A stretch of 32,653 bases of DNA, from assembly GCA_001603595.1 (NCBI GenBank), contig LUZK01000116.1, positions 1-32,653 on the forward strand, given 5' to 3'. Both the position numbers and the translations under genes were made by a program. Source of the stretch: Bacteroidales bacterium Bact_19 (GTDB lineage: Bacteria > Bacteroidota > Bacteroidia > Bacteroidales > ML635J-15). A model generated the notes under the pieces. It searched no databases. It saw only the letters and a program-made list of their open reading frames with translations, and was not told the origin of the DNA. Shown one piece after another: positions 23,660 through 31,796 of the stretch (within the stretch, counting starts at the first letter, position 1; each line of letters starts with the position of its first letter).

Positions 23660-25720
23660 ATGTTAAAAAAATCTTACTTGTTTTTGATTAGTTCTATTAT
23701 TGTATTATGTTGTGGAACAAAGCTTTTTTCGCAACCTAAAAAATATTATGTTAACGATGGTTCTACATTAGGTGATATTTATTGTACAGCGGTTGGTAAC
23801 AATTCGGGTGCTGACAGAGGAAAATCTCCCGGAACTCCTGCGCGTACTGTACAATATATAATTGATACTTATACTCTTGGTGCAGGTGATACTGTTTTTA
23901 TAGACACCGGTCTTTATAACACTACAAGTTTGTATGGAACAACTTATGAATATAGCATTTCAATTAGTAGTTCAGATCAAGGTAGTTCCTCTGCATATCT
24001 GGTTTTTAAAGGAGCTGGAAAAGATAATACTAAATTTCAATCACCAACAACAACCTCCGTTAACGTAATTTCTATTAATGGATCTGATTATGTTGTTTTT
24101 CAAAATCTTTCTGTTGAAAATAGATATAGTGGATATTGCGTTATTTTTTACGGAACTAGCAGAACCGAATACAATATAATAAAAAACTGTGAAATAAAAT
24201 ATTCAGGAATAAGTTCAAACTCTGATGCTATATATTTAAACGGAGATGTTCAAAACTGTATTATAGAGAATAATTATATTGAACATATTGGCGACGGAAC
24301 GAAAGCTGCAATTAACATTTACGGCACTTCTGCTACACCTCCTAAAAACAATATCTTCAGAAACAATACAATATATTCTCCCGGCAGGTGTATTAGAGTT
24401 TTTGCAAACACAACCACAAGTACATACTTTCCTGAAAATAATAGATTTGAAAAAAATAAAATCGAAAATAATAGCTCAAGTGCGATAATTTCAATTCAAA
24501 GAGCGAAAAATACCGAAATAACTAAAAATACAATCATTCAAGGGAATAATGGAGATATGATCAATACATCTGATAATGTAACGGGGCTAAAAATTGTGAA
24601 TAATTTTTTCATAAATAATAACGACAATCCTTCAGGAATACCTGCTGCTATAAGTGTTTCTGCTGCTGCACCGGAAATAGATATATATTTTAACTCAATA
24701 TACATGAAAAGAGGATATGGCTTTTATGGCAGTGCAAATAATGCTTACTCAAATATCAGGTTGAAAAATAATATAATCAGCATTGGAGATGAATTTTGCC
24801 AAGCGGGTGATTGTTTTTGTATTTATAAACAAACCGGAATATTTGCCTCTTCGGATTTTAACTTATTTTACACTAATGCTTCCAATGACATAGTATATGA
24901 TTCAGGATCAAAGGCCTATTTTAACTCTATAGAGGATTGGCAATTAGCAAGTCATTCAAATGATAATTCTGATGATGCTAATTCCATACAAGAAGATCCT
25001 TTATTTATAAATCCCTCCACAAACGACTTGAGGATCTATTTCAGCTCTCCTGCTTCAGGAAGTGGAGTTCAATTAACAGGAATATCCGATGATATTTTAA
25101 ATAATTCAAGACCAGACTCTCCATCTATTGGTGCATTCGAAGCTAACAGTTTATTACCGGTCGTTTTAGTTGATTTCGGTGCCTCATGTTTTACCTCTCA
25201 TGCACCATTGCCTCTCGTCTCATGGACTACTGCCGCCGAAATCAACAACGACCATTTTATCTTAGAAAAATCTTGTGATTTGAAAAATTTTACAATAGTT
25301 GCAAAAATTCCCGGAAAAGGTTTTTCAAATCAATTGAATAAATACAGTTTTATAGACGATACAGAACCTTGCGAAAAAAATTATTACAGGCTTAGTCAGG
25401 TTGATTTTGATGGAACTGAGCATAGATTCAAAATCATTTATGTAGATTGTGGAAGTAAAATATTGGATGTTGAATTTTATTTGTTGGCAAATCCAGTTAT
25501 TGAAAAATTAGAAATTAATTCAAATACAAATTTAAACGGAGAAATTTTGTTTCAAGTTTACGATTATAACGGAAAACAAATAAAAAATTTAACGACAACA
25601 GTGTTCAGTCAAAACACGATATCATTGGATGTAAATGAATTGTCAGCTGGAATTTATATTCTAAAAATTTTGTATCAGAATAAATTATATAATCTAAAAT
25701 TTTTTATAAATCGTACGTAA
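23660..25720 (+). CDS. T9SS-exported right-handed beta-helix protein
   Basis: 686 aa from ATG 23660; the upstream in-frame TTG at 23621 is inside the promoter. The signal peptide is about residues 1-25 (ending KLFS before QPKKYY). Residues about 35-500 form a right-handed parallel beta-helix, shown by recurring short strands with N-rich turns (IIKNCEIKYSG, IIENNYIEHIG, IFRNNTIYSPG, RFEKNKIENNS, EITKNTIIQGN, LKIVNNFFINN). A beta-sandwich linker with LPVVLVDFGA and ISWTTAAEINNDHFILEKS-like sequence follows. The last roughly 75 residues are a T9SS type A sorting domain (LANPVIEKLEIN ... LFQVYDYNGKQI ... LSAGIYILKI). The helix fold is shared by polysaccharide lyases and adhesins; no catalytic set is evident, so substrate and activity are unknown. 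Confidence 0.85.
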   Translation: MLKKSYLFLISSIIVLCCGTKLFSQPKKYYVNDGSTLGDIYCTAVGNNSGADRGKSPGTPARTVQYIIDTYTLGAGDTVFIDTGLYNTTSLYGTTYEYSISISSSDQGSSSAYLVFKGAGKDNTKFQSPTTTSVNVISINGSDYVVFQNLSVENRYSGYCVIFYGTSRTEYNIIKNCEIKYSGISSNSDAIYLNGDVQNCIIENNYIEHIGDGTKAAINIYGTSATPPKNNIFRNNTIYSPGRCIRVFANTTTSTYFPENNRFEKNKIENNSSSAIISIQRAKNTEITKNTIIQGNNGDMINTSDNVTGLKIVNNFFINNNDNPSGIPAAISVSAAAPEIDIYFNSIYMKRGYGFYGSANNAYSNIRLKNNIISIGDEFCQAGDCFCIYKQTGIFASSDFNLFYTNASNDIVYDSGSKAYFNSIEDWQLASHSNDNSDDANSIQEDPLFINPSTNDLRIYFSSPASGSGVQLTGISDDILNNSRPDSPSIGAFEANSLLPVVLVDFGASCFTSHAPLPLVSWTTAAEINNDHFILEKSCDLKNFTIVAKIPGKGFSNQLNKYSFIDDTEPCEKNYYRLSQVDFDGTEHRFKIIYVDCGSKILDVEFYLLANPVIEKLEINSNTNLNGEILFQVYDYNGKQIKNLTTTVFSQNTISLDVNELSAGIYILKILYQNKLYNLKFFINRT

Positions 25721-25779
25721 CGAACAATAAATTACAGTTCAAAATTATTTAGGAGTAAAAATTATTTGCTTATTATTTT

Positions 25780-25814
25780 TTGTTCATTATCTGCAAAATA
25801 ATTTTTTATATTTA
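25780..25814 (+). promoter_or_regulatory. Possible promoter of the HAD-GH65 gene
   Basis: TTG at 25780-25782 and TATATTTA at 25807-25814 (7 of 8 to TAnnTTTG) are 24 bp apart, somewhat long. The -7 element overlaps a 17-bp palindrome (see next entry). ATG 25844 is 29 bp downstream. Confidence 0.4.
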
Positions 25815-25825
25815 CCGCGTAAATA
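25809..25825 (+). promoter_or_regulatory. Palindromic candidate operator before the HAD-GH65 gene
   Basis: TATTTAC-CGC-GTAAATA is a perfect 7-bp inverted repeat around a 3-bp centre. It overlaps the putative -7 element and lies 18 bp before ATG 25844. A symmetric site with a CG-containing centre over the promoter of a sugar-degrading enzyme would fit a dimeric sugar-responsive repressor. No regulator gene is nearby, so this is inferred from symmetry and position only. Confidence 0.35.
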
Positions 25826-25843
25826 ACATATAAGTTTTTAGTT

Positions 25844-28800
25844 ATGGCTTTAGGATTTGATGCAGTAATATTCGATCTCGATGGCGTTATTACCGACACA
25901 GCTTCTGTTCATTGTTCGGCATGGAAACAAACTTTTGATGAAGTGCTGGAAAAATATTATCAAGAGAAAAACATTTCTGATTATAAATTTTTTGATCCTG
26001 AAAAAGATTATCTTTTGTATGTTGATGGTAAACCTCGGTACGACGGGGTTCAATCTTTTTTTGAATCAAGGGGCATAGAATTCCCTTATGGCAATCCTGA
26101 AGACTCTCCCGAAGAACTAACTATTTGCGGAATTGGTAATAAAAAGAATGTTTTGTTTAATAAAATTCTACAGGAAAGAGGTGCCGATGTTTTTGAAAGT
26201 ACTGTTGAACTTATCAAGCAATTAAAATCTCAAGATATAAAGATTGGCGTTGCCAGTAGCAGTAAAAATTGTATGGCTATTTTAAAGAGAGCAGGATTAG
26301 ATCATCTTTTTGAAGTTTTTGTTGATGGGATAGTTTCAGAAAAAGAATATTTAAAAGGGAAACCTGCTCCGGATATTTTTATAAATGCATGCGATAAACT
26401 TGGAGTTGATTATTACAGAACTGCCATAGTAGAAGATGCCGTGAGTGGCGTTGCAGCAGGTAAAGAAGGAAATTTTGGACTCATTATCGGTATTGCCAGA
26501 CATGATAATTCGCGTGAATTGAGAATAAATGGTGCTGATATTGTTGTGAGTGATCTTTCCGAGATTGACATCAAAACAATTCAGACATGGTTTGAGGCTG
26601 GATTGAAAGAAGATGGCTGGTGCCTAAAATATTTTGATTTTGATCCCGCAAAGGAAAAAAGCAGAGAATCCCTTTTGACTGTTGGAAACGGATTTTTTGC
26701 AAGTCGTGGTAATTTCTGCGAAGAGAAAGCTTCTCAATTTCATTATCCCGGAACATATATGGCAGGTGTTTATAATAAATTACCTTCGCAAGTTCAGGAT
26801 AAAATTGTTTTTAATGAAGACCTCGTAAATTGTCCAAATTGGTTATATACTACCTTTAAAATCGATGGCGAAGATTTTGTCAATTCTAACGAAATAAAAA
26901 TTCTCGATATAGAGCGAAACCTTGACATGAAAAAAGGAATTCTTTCAGGGTGGGCTTTAATCGAAGATAAAAAAGGCAGACGTACGATGATTGAATCAGT
27001 ACGTTTTATAAGTATGTTCGACCGAAATGTAGCCGGTATAGAATATAGTGTTACTCCTTTAAATTATTCTGCAAAAATTACTATTAAAACCGGAATTGAC
27101 GGCAATCTGATTAACGATGGTGTTGAACGTTACAGACAACTTAACCAGCAACATCTTGACAAAGCACAAACAGGACGCGAAGGTAATGTTATATGGTTAA
27201 AAACCTCAACCACACAATCAAAAATAAATATCGAAGTTGCTGCTAAACTATTTTCAAGTTTGGAAAACTATTATTTTGAAACTGTAGAAACTGAATCCGA
27301 AATAAATGCATATTTCGTTTCTGATGTAAAAGAGAATAAGGATTTTGTTGTCAGAAAAATAGTAGCATACAATAATAGTTTAAATCCGGTTAAAATTGAT
27401 GTCATCGAAAAAGCAAAAAGTTTTGAATTGTTATCCGACGAAATAAATAAATCTGTTGAAGAGTGGAAAAAAATATGGGAAGAGGCAGATATAAGTATCA
27501 ACGGAGACAGATTAGCACAGAAGTTATTAAGGCTGCATATATATCATACGATGATATCCGCATCAAAGCATATATGTGATCTTGATGTAAGTATTGGGGC
27601 AAGAGGATTACACGGTGAAGCATATCGCGGGCATATTTTCTGGGATGAATTGTTTATATTACCGTTTTATAATATTCATTTCCCTGAAATTACCAGATCT
27701 ATGCTGATGTATCGATACAGGCGACTTGATGCAGCCAGAAAATATGCTGCAGATAATGGTTACAGCGGAGCTATGTTTCCATGGCAAAGCGGAAGTACAG
27801 GTGAAGAAGAAACGCAAGAACTTCACTTAAATCCTAAATCAGGGAAATGGGGCCCCGATTACAGTCGTAATCAACGTCATGTTTCTCTGGCAATAGCATA
27901 CAATATTATAAGATATCATCAGGCTACCAATGATAATGAATTTATAAAAAAATACGGTATGGAGATGCTTGTCGAAATTTGTAGATTTTTTGTTTCGGCA
28001 TGTAAATATTCCGCAAAAGATTTCCGTTATCATACCGAGAATATGATGGGGCCAGATGAATTTCACGAAAAAGCTGAATACAGCGATGAGAGGGGGGGGC
28101 TTAGGGACAATGCCTACACTAACGTAATGCTCGCATGGACATTGAGTCAAACGCTTAACCTGTATTATAAATATAGAAATATAAAACCATGTGAACATTG
28201 TCCTTCTGAGGAGGAATTGAAAAGATGGAAAGATATCAGCGAGAACTTGAATGTTAATATTAGCGAAGAAGGAATAATAGAACAGTTTGACGGATATTTT
28301 AATTTAAAAGAATTGGATTGGGAATATTACAGACAGAAGTATGGTAATATCTATCGTATGGATAGAATTTTGAAAGCCGAAGGTGATGATCCTGATAAGT
28401 ATAAACTTTCAAAACAAGCTGATGTACTGATGATTTTCTATAATCTTAGTGATAAAGAAGTAAACGAAACATTTGTGCAATTGGGATATGAATTAAGTAA
28501 AGATTATCTCGAAAAGAATTTTTATTATTACTTAAAAAGGACTTCACATGGAAGCACCTTAAGCAGAATTGTTCATGCTTATGTCGCCAATAAACTCGAA
28601 TTGTATGATATAGCCGAAAAATTTTATCGGGAAGCTTTGATGAGTGATTATATTGATATTCAGGGAGGAACAACAGCAGAAGGGATACACTCGGGAGTTA
28701 TGGCTGCAACTGTTATGTATTTCTTAAATGTATATGCTGGAATAGAATTTAAGTCTAAAGTACTTTCTATTAATCCAAAGTTACCGGAAAAATTAGAAAG

Positions 28801-28966
28801 ACTAAAAGTAAGATTTATTTATCGAGGAGTTTCTTATAATCTAATTATTAATAGAGATTCATTTAATATTAAAACCTCTAATGATGTAGGTGTCAGCATT
28901 CTAAATACTCCTTGTGTAATAGAAAAAGATGAATGGTGGAATATTGACTTGCCATTAGAAGAATAA
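25844..28966 (+). CDS. HAD phosphatase/mutase - GH65 sugar phosphorylase fusion
   Basis: 1040 aa. Residues about 1-245 are a HAD enzyme of the beta-phosphoglucomutase subgroup: FDLDGVITDT with nucleophile D11 and acid/base D13, cap residues VHCSAWK as in beta-PGM, KGKPAPD and VEDAVSGV. From about 260 a glycoside hydrolase family 65 enzyme follows: N-terminal beta-sandwich, (alpha/alpha)6 barrel with catalytic Glu739 in MMGPDE, and probable phosphate-binding TSHGSTLS (900-907) and DIQGGTTAEGIH (938-949). GH65 phosphorylases split maltose, trehalose, kojibiose or similar to glucose plus beta-glucose 1-phosphate, and beta-PGM turns the latter into glucose 6-phosphate. The fusion would do both steps in the cytosol. 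The exact disaccharide cannot be read from sequence. A G8 tract lies at 28092-28099. Confidence 0.88.
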   Translation: MALGFDAVIFDLDGVITDTASVHCSAWKQTFDEVLEKYYQEKNISDYKFFDPEKDYLLYVDGKPRYDGVQSFFESRGIEFPYGNPEDSPEELTICGIGNKKNVLFNKILQERGADVFESTVELIKQLKSQDIKIGVASSSKNCMAILKRAGLDHLFEVFVDGIVSEKEYLKGKPAPDIFINACDKLGVDYYRTAIVEDAVSGVAAGKEGNFGLIIGIARHDNSRELRINGADIVVSDLSEIDIKTIQTWFEAGLKEDGWCLKYFDFDPAKEKSRESLLTVGNGFFASRGNFCEEKASQFHYPGTYMAGVYNKLPSQVQDKIVFNEDLVNCPNWLYTTFKIDGEDFVNSNEIKILDIERNLDMKKGILSGWALIEDKKGRRTMIESVRFISMFDRNVAGIEYSVTPLNYSAKITIKTGIDGNLINDGVERYRQLNQQHLDKAQTGREGNVIWLKTSTTQSKINIEVAAKLFSSLENYYFETVETESEINAYFVSDVKENKDFVVRKIVAYNNSLNPVKIDVIEKAKSFELLSDEINKSVEEWKKIWEEADISINGDRLAQKLLRLHIYHTMISASKHICDLDVSIGARGLHGEAYRGHIFWDELFILPFYNIHFPEITRSMLMYRYRRLDAARKYAADNGYSGAMFPWQSGSTGEEETQELHLNPKSGKWGPDYSRNQRHVSLAIAYNIIRYHQATNDNEFIKKYGMEMLVEICRFFVSACKYSAKDFRYHTENMMGPDEFHEKAEYSDERGGLRDNAYTNVMLAWTLSQTLNLYYKYRNIKPCEHCPSEEELKRWKDISENLNVNISEEGIIEQFDGYFNLKELDWEYYRQKYGNIYRMDRILKAEGDDPDKYKLSKQADVLMIFYNLSDKEVNETFVQLGYELSKDYLEKNFYYYLKRTSHGSTLSRIVHAYVANKLELYDIAEKFYREALMSDYIDIQGGTTAEGIHSGVMAATVMYFLNVYAGIEFKSKVLSINPKLPEKLERLKVRFIYRGVSYNLIINRDSFNIKTSNDVGVSILNTPCVIEKDEWWNIDLPLEE
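28092..28099 (+). repeat. G8 homopolymer inside the GH65 catalytic domain
   Basis: Eight consecutive G residues encode part of DERGGLRDNAY, 32 bp after the catalytic Glu739 codon. It stands out in DNA this AT-rich. Gain or loss of one G would frameshift the last roughly 290 residues. Confidence 0.9.
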
Positions 28967-28990
28967 TTATCTTAAAAAAAACTTTTGTTC

Positions 28991-30247
28991 GTGAATTTTC
29001 AAGAATTACGTGTGAATAAATTCTTGCTAAAGGTATTGGATGAATTGGAATTTGTTTATCCGACTCCAATTCAGAAAAAAACTTTTCGCAGAATTACTGC
29101 CGGCAAAGACGTTGTTGGTATTGCTCCAACTGGCACCGGTAAAACCTTTGCCTATCTTTTACCTCTATTGGGCATGCTTGAATTTTCTAAAGAAAAGCAT
29201 CCGCGAGCATTAATAGTGCTTCCTACTCGTGAGTTAGTTCTGCAGGTAAAAGAAGAGGCTTTAAAGCTTTGTAAATACAAAAGTTTACGAATCAAGGATG
29301 TTTATGGTGGAGCTAATATTAAAACACAAATTGAAAATTTAAATGATGGCGGCGTAGATATCATAGTTGGTACCCCCGTCCGTATTTTTGATATTGCTGT
29401 TACAGGTGTTATACGTTTTAGTAATATTAAGAAATTAGTTATTGATGAAGTTGATGAACTTCTAAGTCTTGGTTTTAGACCACAACTCGAACAAATTCTG
29501 GATATTTTACCGCAAAAGCGGCAAAATATCATGTTTTCCTCAACTCTTGATCAGGATATAGAGCAATTTATTAATAGATATTTTATTGAACCTGAAATTA
29601 TAAAAATCGAAGATGAAAATCCTCCGATAGAAAGAATAAAACATTTGCTTTATGAGGTTCCAAATATTAATACTAAAATTGAACTTCTGAAATTTTTACT
29701 TTCTAAAAATGAGTTTCGTAAAACATTGATTTTTGTTTCAGGTAAAAAACTTGCAGACTATACTTATGAAAAACTTAGGGAAGAAGGTTTTGATAATATT
29801 GGAGTTCTGCATTCAAACAAGGCACAAAATAACAGATTTAACACAATAAAATTATTTGAGAAGGGTAAAATTAAGGCACTTATAGCAACAGATGTTGTAT
29901 CAAGGGGTTTGGATTTTAAAGAAGTTAGTCATGTAATTCATCTTTCAGTTCCCGACTCTTATAACGATTTTATACATCGCGTAGGGCGTACAGGCAGGGC
30001 AGGAGCAGGAGGAACAGAAGTTTTAATGATTAGTTCTCTAGAAAAGCAACCTGAATTTATTTCTGATATTCCTTTTGAAAAGATAGAAATTCCGGATGGA
30101 ATTCTCGTTTCAACAGTTTTACTTGAAGAAGAAAAACAACTTAATCAACAGAAGAATCCTGTAAAAGTTCCCGATATTAAAAAAGGAGGTGGGGCTTTTC
30201 ATGAAGCTGGATTGAAAAAGAAAAGAATTCATAAAAGAAAAAAATAA
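28991..30247 (+). CDS. DEAD-box family ATP-dependent RNA helicase
   Basis: 418 aa from GTG 28991 (VNFQELRVN, read with fMet); a TTG two codons upstream is also possible. It unwinds RNA duplexes or remodels ribonucleoproteins with ATP. Motifs in order: Q-motif PTPIQ, motif I APTGTGKT, Ia PTREL, GG in YGGAN, Ib VGTPVRI, II DEVD in place of DEAD, III SST in place of SAT, IV LIFVSG, V ATDVVSRGLDF and VI HRVGRTGRAG. A short basic tail (KKKRIHKRKK) ends the protein and could contact RNA. No accessory RNA-binding domain such as DbpA is present. The gene begins 24 bp after the HAD-GH65 gene and is probably co-transcribed with it, with no evident functional link. Confidence 0.92.
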   Translation: MNFQELRVNKFLLKVLDELEFVYPTPIQKKTFRRITAGKDVVGIAPTGTGKTFAYLLPLLGMLEFSKEKHPRALIVLPTRELVLQVKEEALKLCKYKSLRIKDVYGGANIKTQIENLNDGGVDIIVGTPVRIFDIAVTGVIRFSNIKKLVIDEVDELLSLGFRPQLEQILDILPQKRQNIMFSSTLDQDIEQFINRYFIEPEIIKIEDENPPIERIKHLLYEVPNINTKIELLKFLLSKNEFRKTLIFVSGKKLADYTYEKLREEGFDNIGVLHSNKAQNNRFNTIKLFEKGKIKALIATDVVSRGLDFKEVSHVIHLSVPDSYNDFIHRVGRTGRAGAGGTEVLMISSLEKQPEFISDIPFEKIEIPDGILVSTVLLEEEKQLNQQKNPVKVPDIKKGGGAFHEAGLKKKRIHKRKK

Positions 30248-30283
30248 TCCCGACAGTTCATTTTTATTAAAGATTTGTCGGGA
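30248..30283 (-). terminator. Terminator between the helicase gene and frr (best on the minus strand)
   Basis: TCCCGACA at 30248-30255 and TGTCGGGA at 30276-30283 form a perfect 8-bp GC-rich stem with a 20-nt loop. On the minus strand the stem is followed by a T-rich run (complement of 30236-30247), giving a rho-independent terminator for pyrH-frr. On the + strand no T tract follows, so it may only stabilise the helicase mRNA 3' end. The T-rich tail overlaps the helicase stop region. Confidence 0.6.
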
Positions 30284-30334
30284 AAATATGGTAGATAAAA
30301 GTTTAGTTTTATCAGATATAAATAAAGATCAATT

Positions 30335-30895
30335 CTAAACAGTTAAAATTTCTTTTTCCTTAGCGGCTATAATTGTATCAACTTTTTTGATATAATCTTC
30401 ATGCATTTTATGGACTTTATCTTCACCGTCTTTGGCTAGGTCTTCACTTAAACCTTCTTTTTTTAGTTTTTTAATTTCTTCGATAGTGTCGCGTCGGGTA
30501 TTACGAATTGCAATTTTTGCTGTTTCACCAAGGCTTTTTATTTGTTTAACCAATTGTTTACGGCGTTCTTCGGTTAAAGGTGGTACAAGAATTCTTATAA
30601 CCTCACCATTGTTTTGGGGATTAAAACCTAAATTAGCAGCAAGAATAGCTTTTTCAATTGCAGAAATAGCGGATTTGTCCCAAGGTTGAATAAAAATTGT
30701 TTTTGCATCCGGAACCGAAACGTTTGCTATTTGTGATAAAGGAGACATTACACCATAGTATTCAACCTTGACAGAATCAAGCATTCCGGGATTTGCTTTT
30801 CCTGCTCTGACTTTTGATAATTCTTTTTCTAAATGTTGAAGAGCTCCAACCATTCCTTCTTTAGCGGTATCAATGTATAATTCAAGTTCTTCCAT
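30335..30895 (-). CDS. frr: Ribosome recycling factor
   Basis: 186 aa, full length. With EF-G it splits the post-termination ribosome so the subunits can be reused. The family pattern is clear: ELSKVRAGKANPGMLD at about 25-40, VSVPDAKTIFIQPWDKSAI at 59-77, IRILVPPLTEERRKQLVKQ at 99-118 and ETAKIAIRNTRRD at 122-135, with a helical C-terminus rich in charged residues. It begins 14 bp after pyrH ends, and the pyrH-frr order is conserved in many bacteria. The promoter before pyrH should serve both genes. Confidence 0.97.
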   Translation of the reverse strand: MEELELYIDTAKEGMVGALQHLEKELSKVRAGKANPGMLDSVKVEYYGVMSPLSQIANVSVPDAKTIFIQPWDKSAISAIEKAILAANLGFNPQNNGEVIRILVPPLTEERRKQLVKQIKSLGETAKIAIRNTRRDTIEEIKKLKKEGLSEDLAKDGEDKVHKMHEDYIKKVDTIIAAKEKEILTV

Positions 30896-30909
30896 AAATT
30901 TTCAATATT

Positions 30910-31638
30910 TTAGTTTATAATTTTTGTCCCAATATTTTCACTATTCAAAACTTTTAATAAATTTCCTTTTTTATCCATATTAAAAACCAAAATAGGCATA
31001 TTATTTTCTTTACATAAAGTAAAAGATGTTAAGTCCATTACTTTAAGATTTTTATTGTAAACTTCATCAAAAGATATTAAATCGTATTTTTTTGCTGAAG
31101 GATCCTTTTCCGGATCTGCCGTATAAACTCCGTCAACGCGTGTACCTTTTAACAAAACATCGGCTTCTATTTCAATCGCTCTTAATGCAGAGGCAGTATC
31201 AGTTGAAAAATATGGATTTCCTGTACCTCCAGCGAAAATACAGATGTAACCTTGCTCAAAAGCTTCAATAATTTTTGTTTTTGAAAAACGTTCGCCAACG
31301 GATTCAATTGTTACAGCAGTGAAAAGTTTCACCTTTGCTCCAATTGATTCTAAAGCACTTTGAAGAGCCATGGCATTAATTACTGTAGCTAACATTCCCA
31401 TCTGGTCGGCTTTTACCCTGTCGAATCCTTTAGCTTGACCTGATAATCCTCTAAAGATATTTCCTCCACCAATAACAATTCCAATTTCTGTTCCTAAATT
31501 AGCCGCTTCTTTAATTTGTTGGGCATAGTCTATTAAGACATTTTCGTCAAAACCCTGCTTTTTATTTCCGGCTAAAGATTCTCCACTTAATTTTAGCAAT
31601 ATCCTTTTGTATAATAACATCTTTACTGTGTTTTCCAT
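30910..31638 (-). CDS. pyrH: UMP kinase
   Basis: 242 aa from ATG 31638. It phosphorylates UMP to UDP in pyrimidine nucleotide synthesis and belongs to the amino-acid-kinase fold family. Motifs include KRILLKLSGESLAG at about 11-24, IGGGNIFRGL at 56-65 and ADQMGMLATVINA at 77-89; DTASALRAIE and GTRVDGVYTADPEKDP follow in the C-terminal half. The frame remains open to a TTG at 31650, but that codon lies inside the promoter's -7 element, so it cannot be the normal start. ATG 31620 (MLLYKRI) is a credible alternative and would leave a longer leader. It is cytosolic and co-transcribed with frr. Confidence 0.96.
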   Translation of the reverse strand: MENTVKMLLYKRILLKLSGESLAGNKKQGFDENVLIDYAQQIKEAANLGTEIGIVIGGGNIFRGLSGQAKGFDRVKADQMGMLATVINAMALQSALESIGAKVKLFTAVTIESVGERFSKTKIIEAFEQGYICIFAGGTGNPYFSTDTASALRAIEIEADVLLKGTRVDGVYTADPEKDPSAKKYDLISFDEVYNKNLKVMDLTSFTLCKENNMPILVFNMDKKGNLLKVLNSENIGTKIIN

Positions 31639-31647
31639 AACAATATG

Positions 31648-31676
31648 CAAAAATAATAAATTTCATTCTTAATCAA
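31648..31676 (-). promoter_or_regulatory. Promoter of the pyrH-frr operon
   Basis: On the minus strand a TTG (31676-31674), an 18-bp spacer and TATTTTTG (31655-31648) form a good two-part promoter. The -7 element ends 9 bp before ATG 31638. This decides against the upstream TTG start and leaves a leader of only a few bases, or about 20 if ATG 31620 is used. Confidence 0.55.
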
Positions 31677-31770
31677 TCCAAAGAAAAAATATTTTCTGAA
31701 ACTTTTATGGAATAGGCTTTGAGAATTAAAATCATTCGCTTTTTAATATTTTTACAAAACAAAAAAATAT

Positions 31771-31778
31771 TATCTTTG
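31771..31778 (+). promoter_or_regulatory. -7 element for the orphan gene at 31797
   Basis: TATCTTTG is an exact TAnnTTTG match, 18 bp before ATG 31797. The longer open frame beginning at 31719 would start upstream of it, so ATG 31797 is preferred. No clear upstream TTG is seen. Confidence 0.55.
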
Positions 31779-31796
31779 AATTATCAATTTTATATT

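Noticed and set aside
25722-25785. Inverted repeat GAACAA / TTGTTC between the beta-helix gene and the HAD-GH65 gene
   Set aside because: Six-bp arms separated by about 50 nt are too weak and too common to call a terminator or element boundary.
30294-30313. GATAAAA-N6-TTTTATC hairpin as a second terminator
   Set aside because: AT-only stem without a T tract; the GC-rich stem at 30248-30283 is the better candidate.
31639-31650. Upstream TTG start for pyrH giving four extra residues
   Set aside because: The codon lies inside the -7 element of the promoter, so the mRNA would not contain it.
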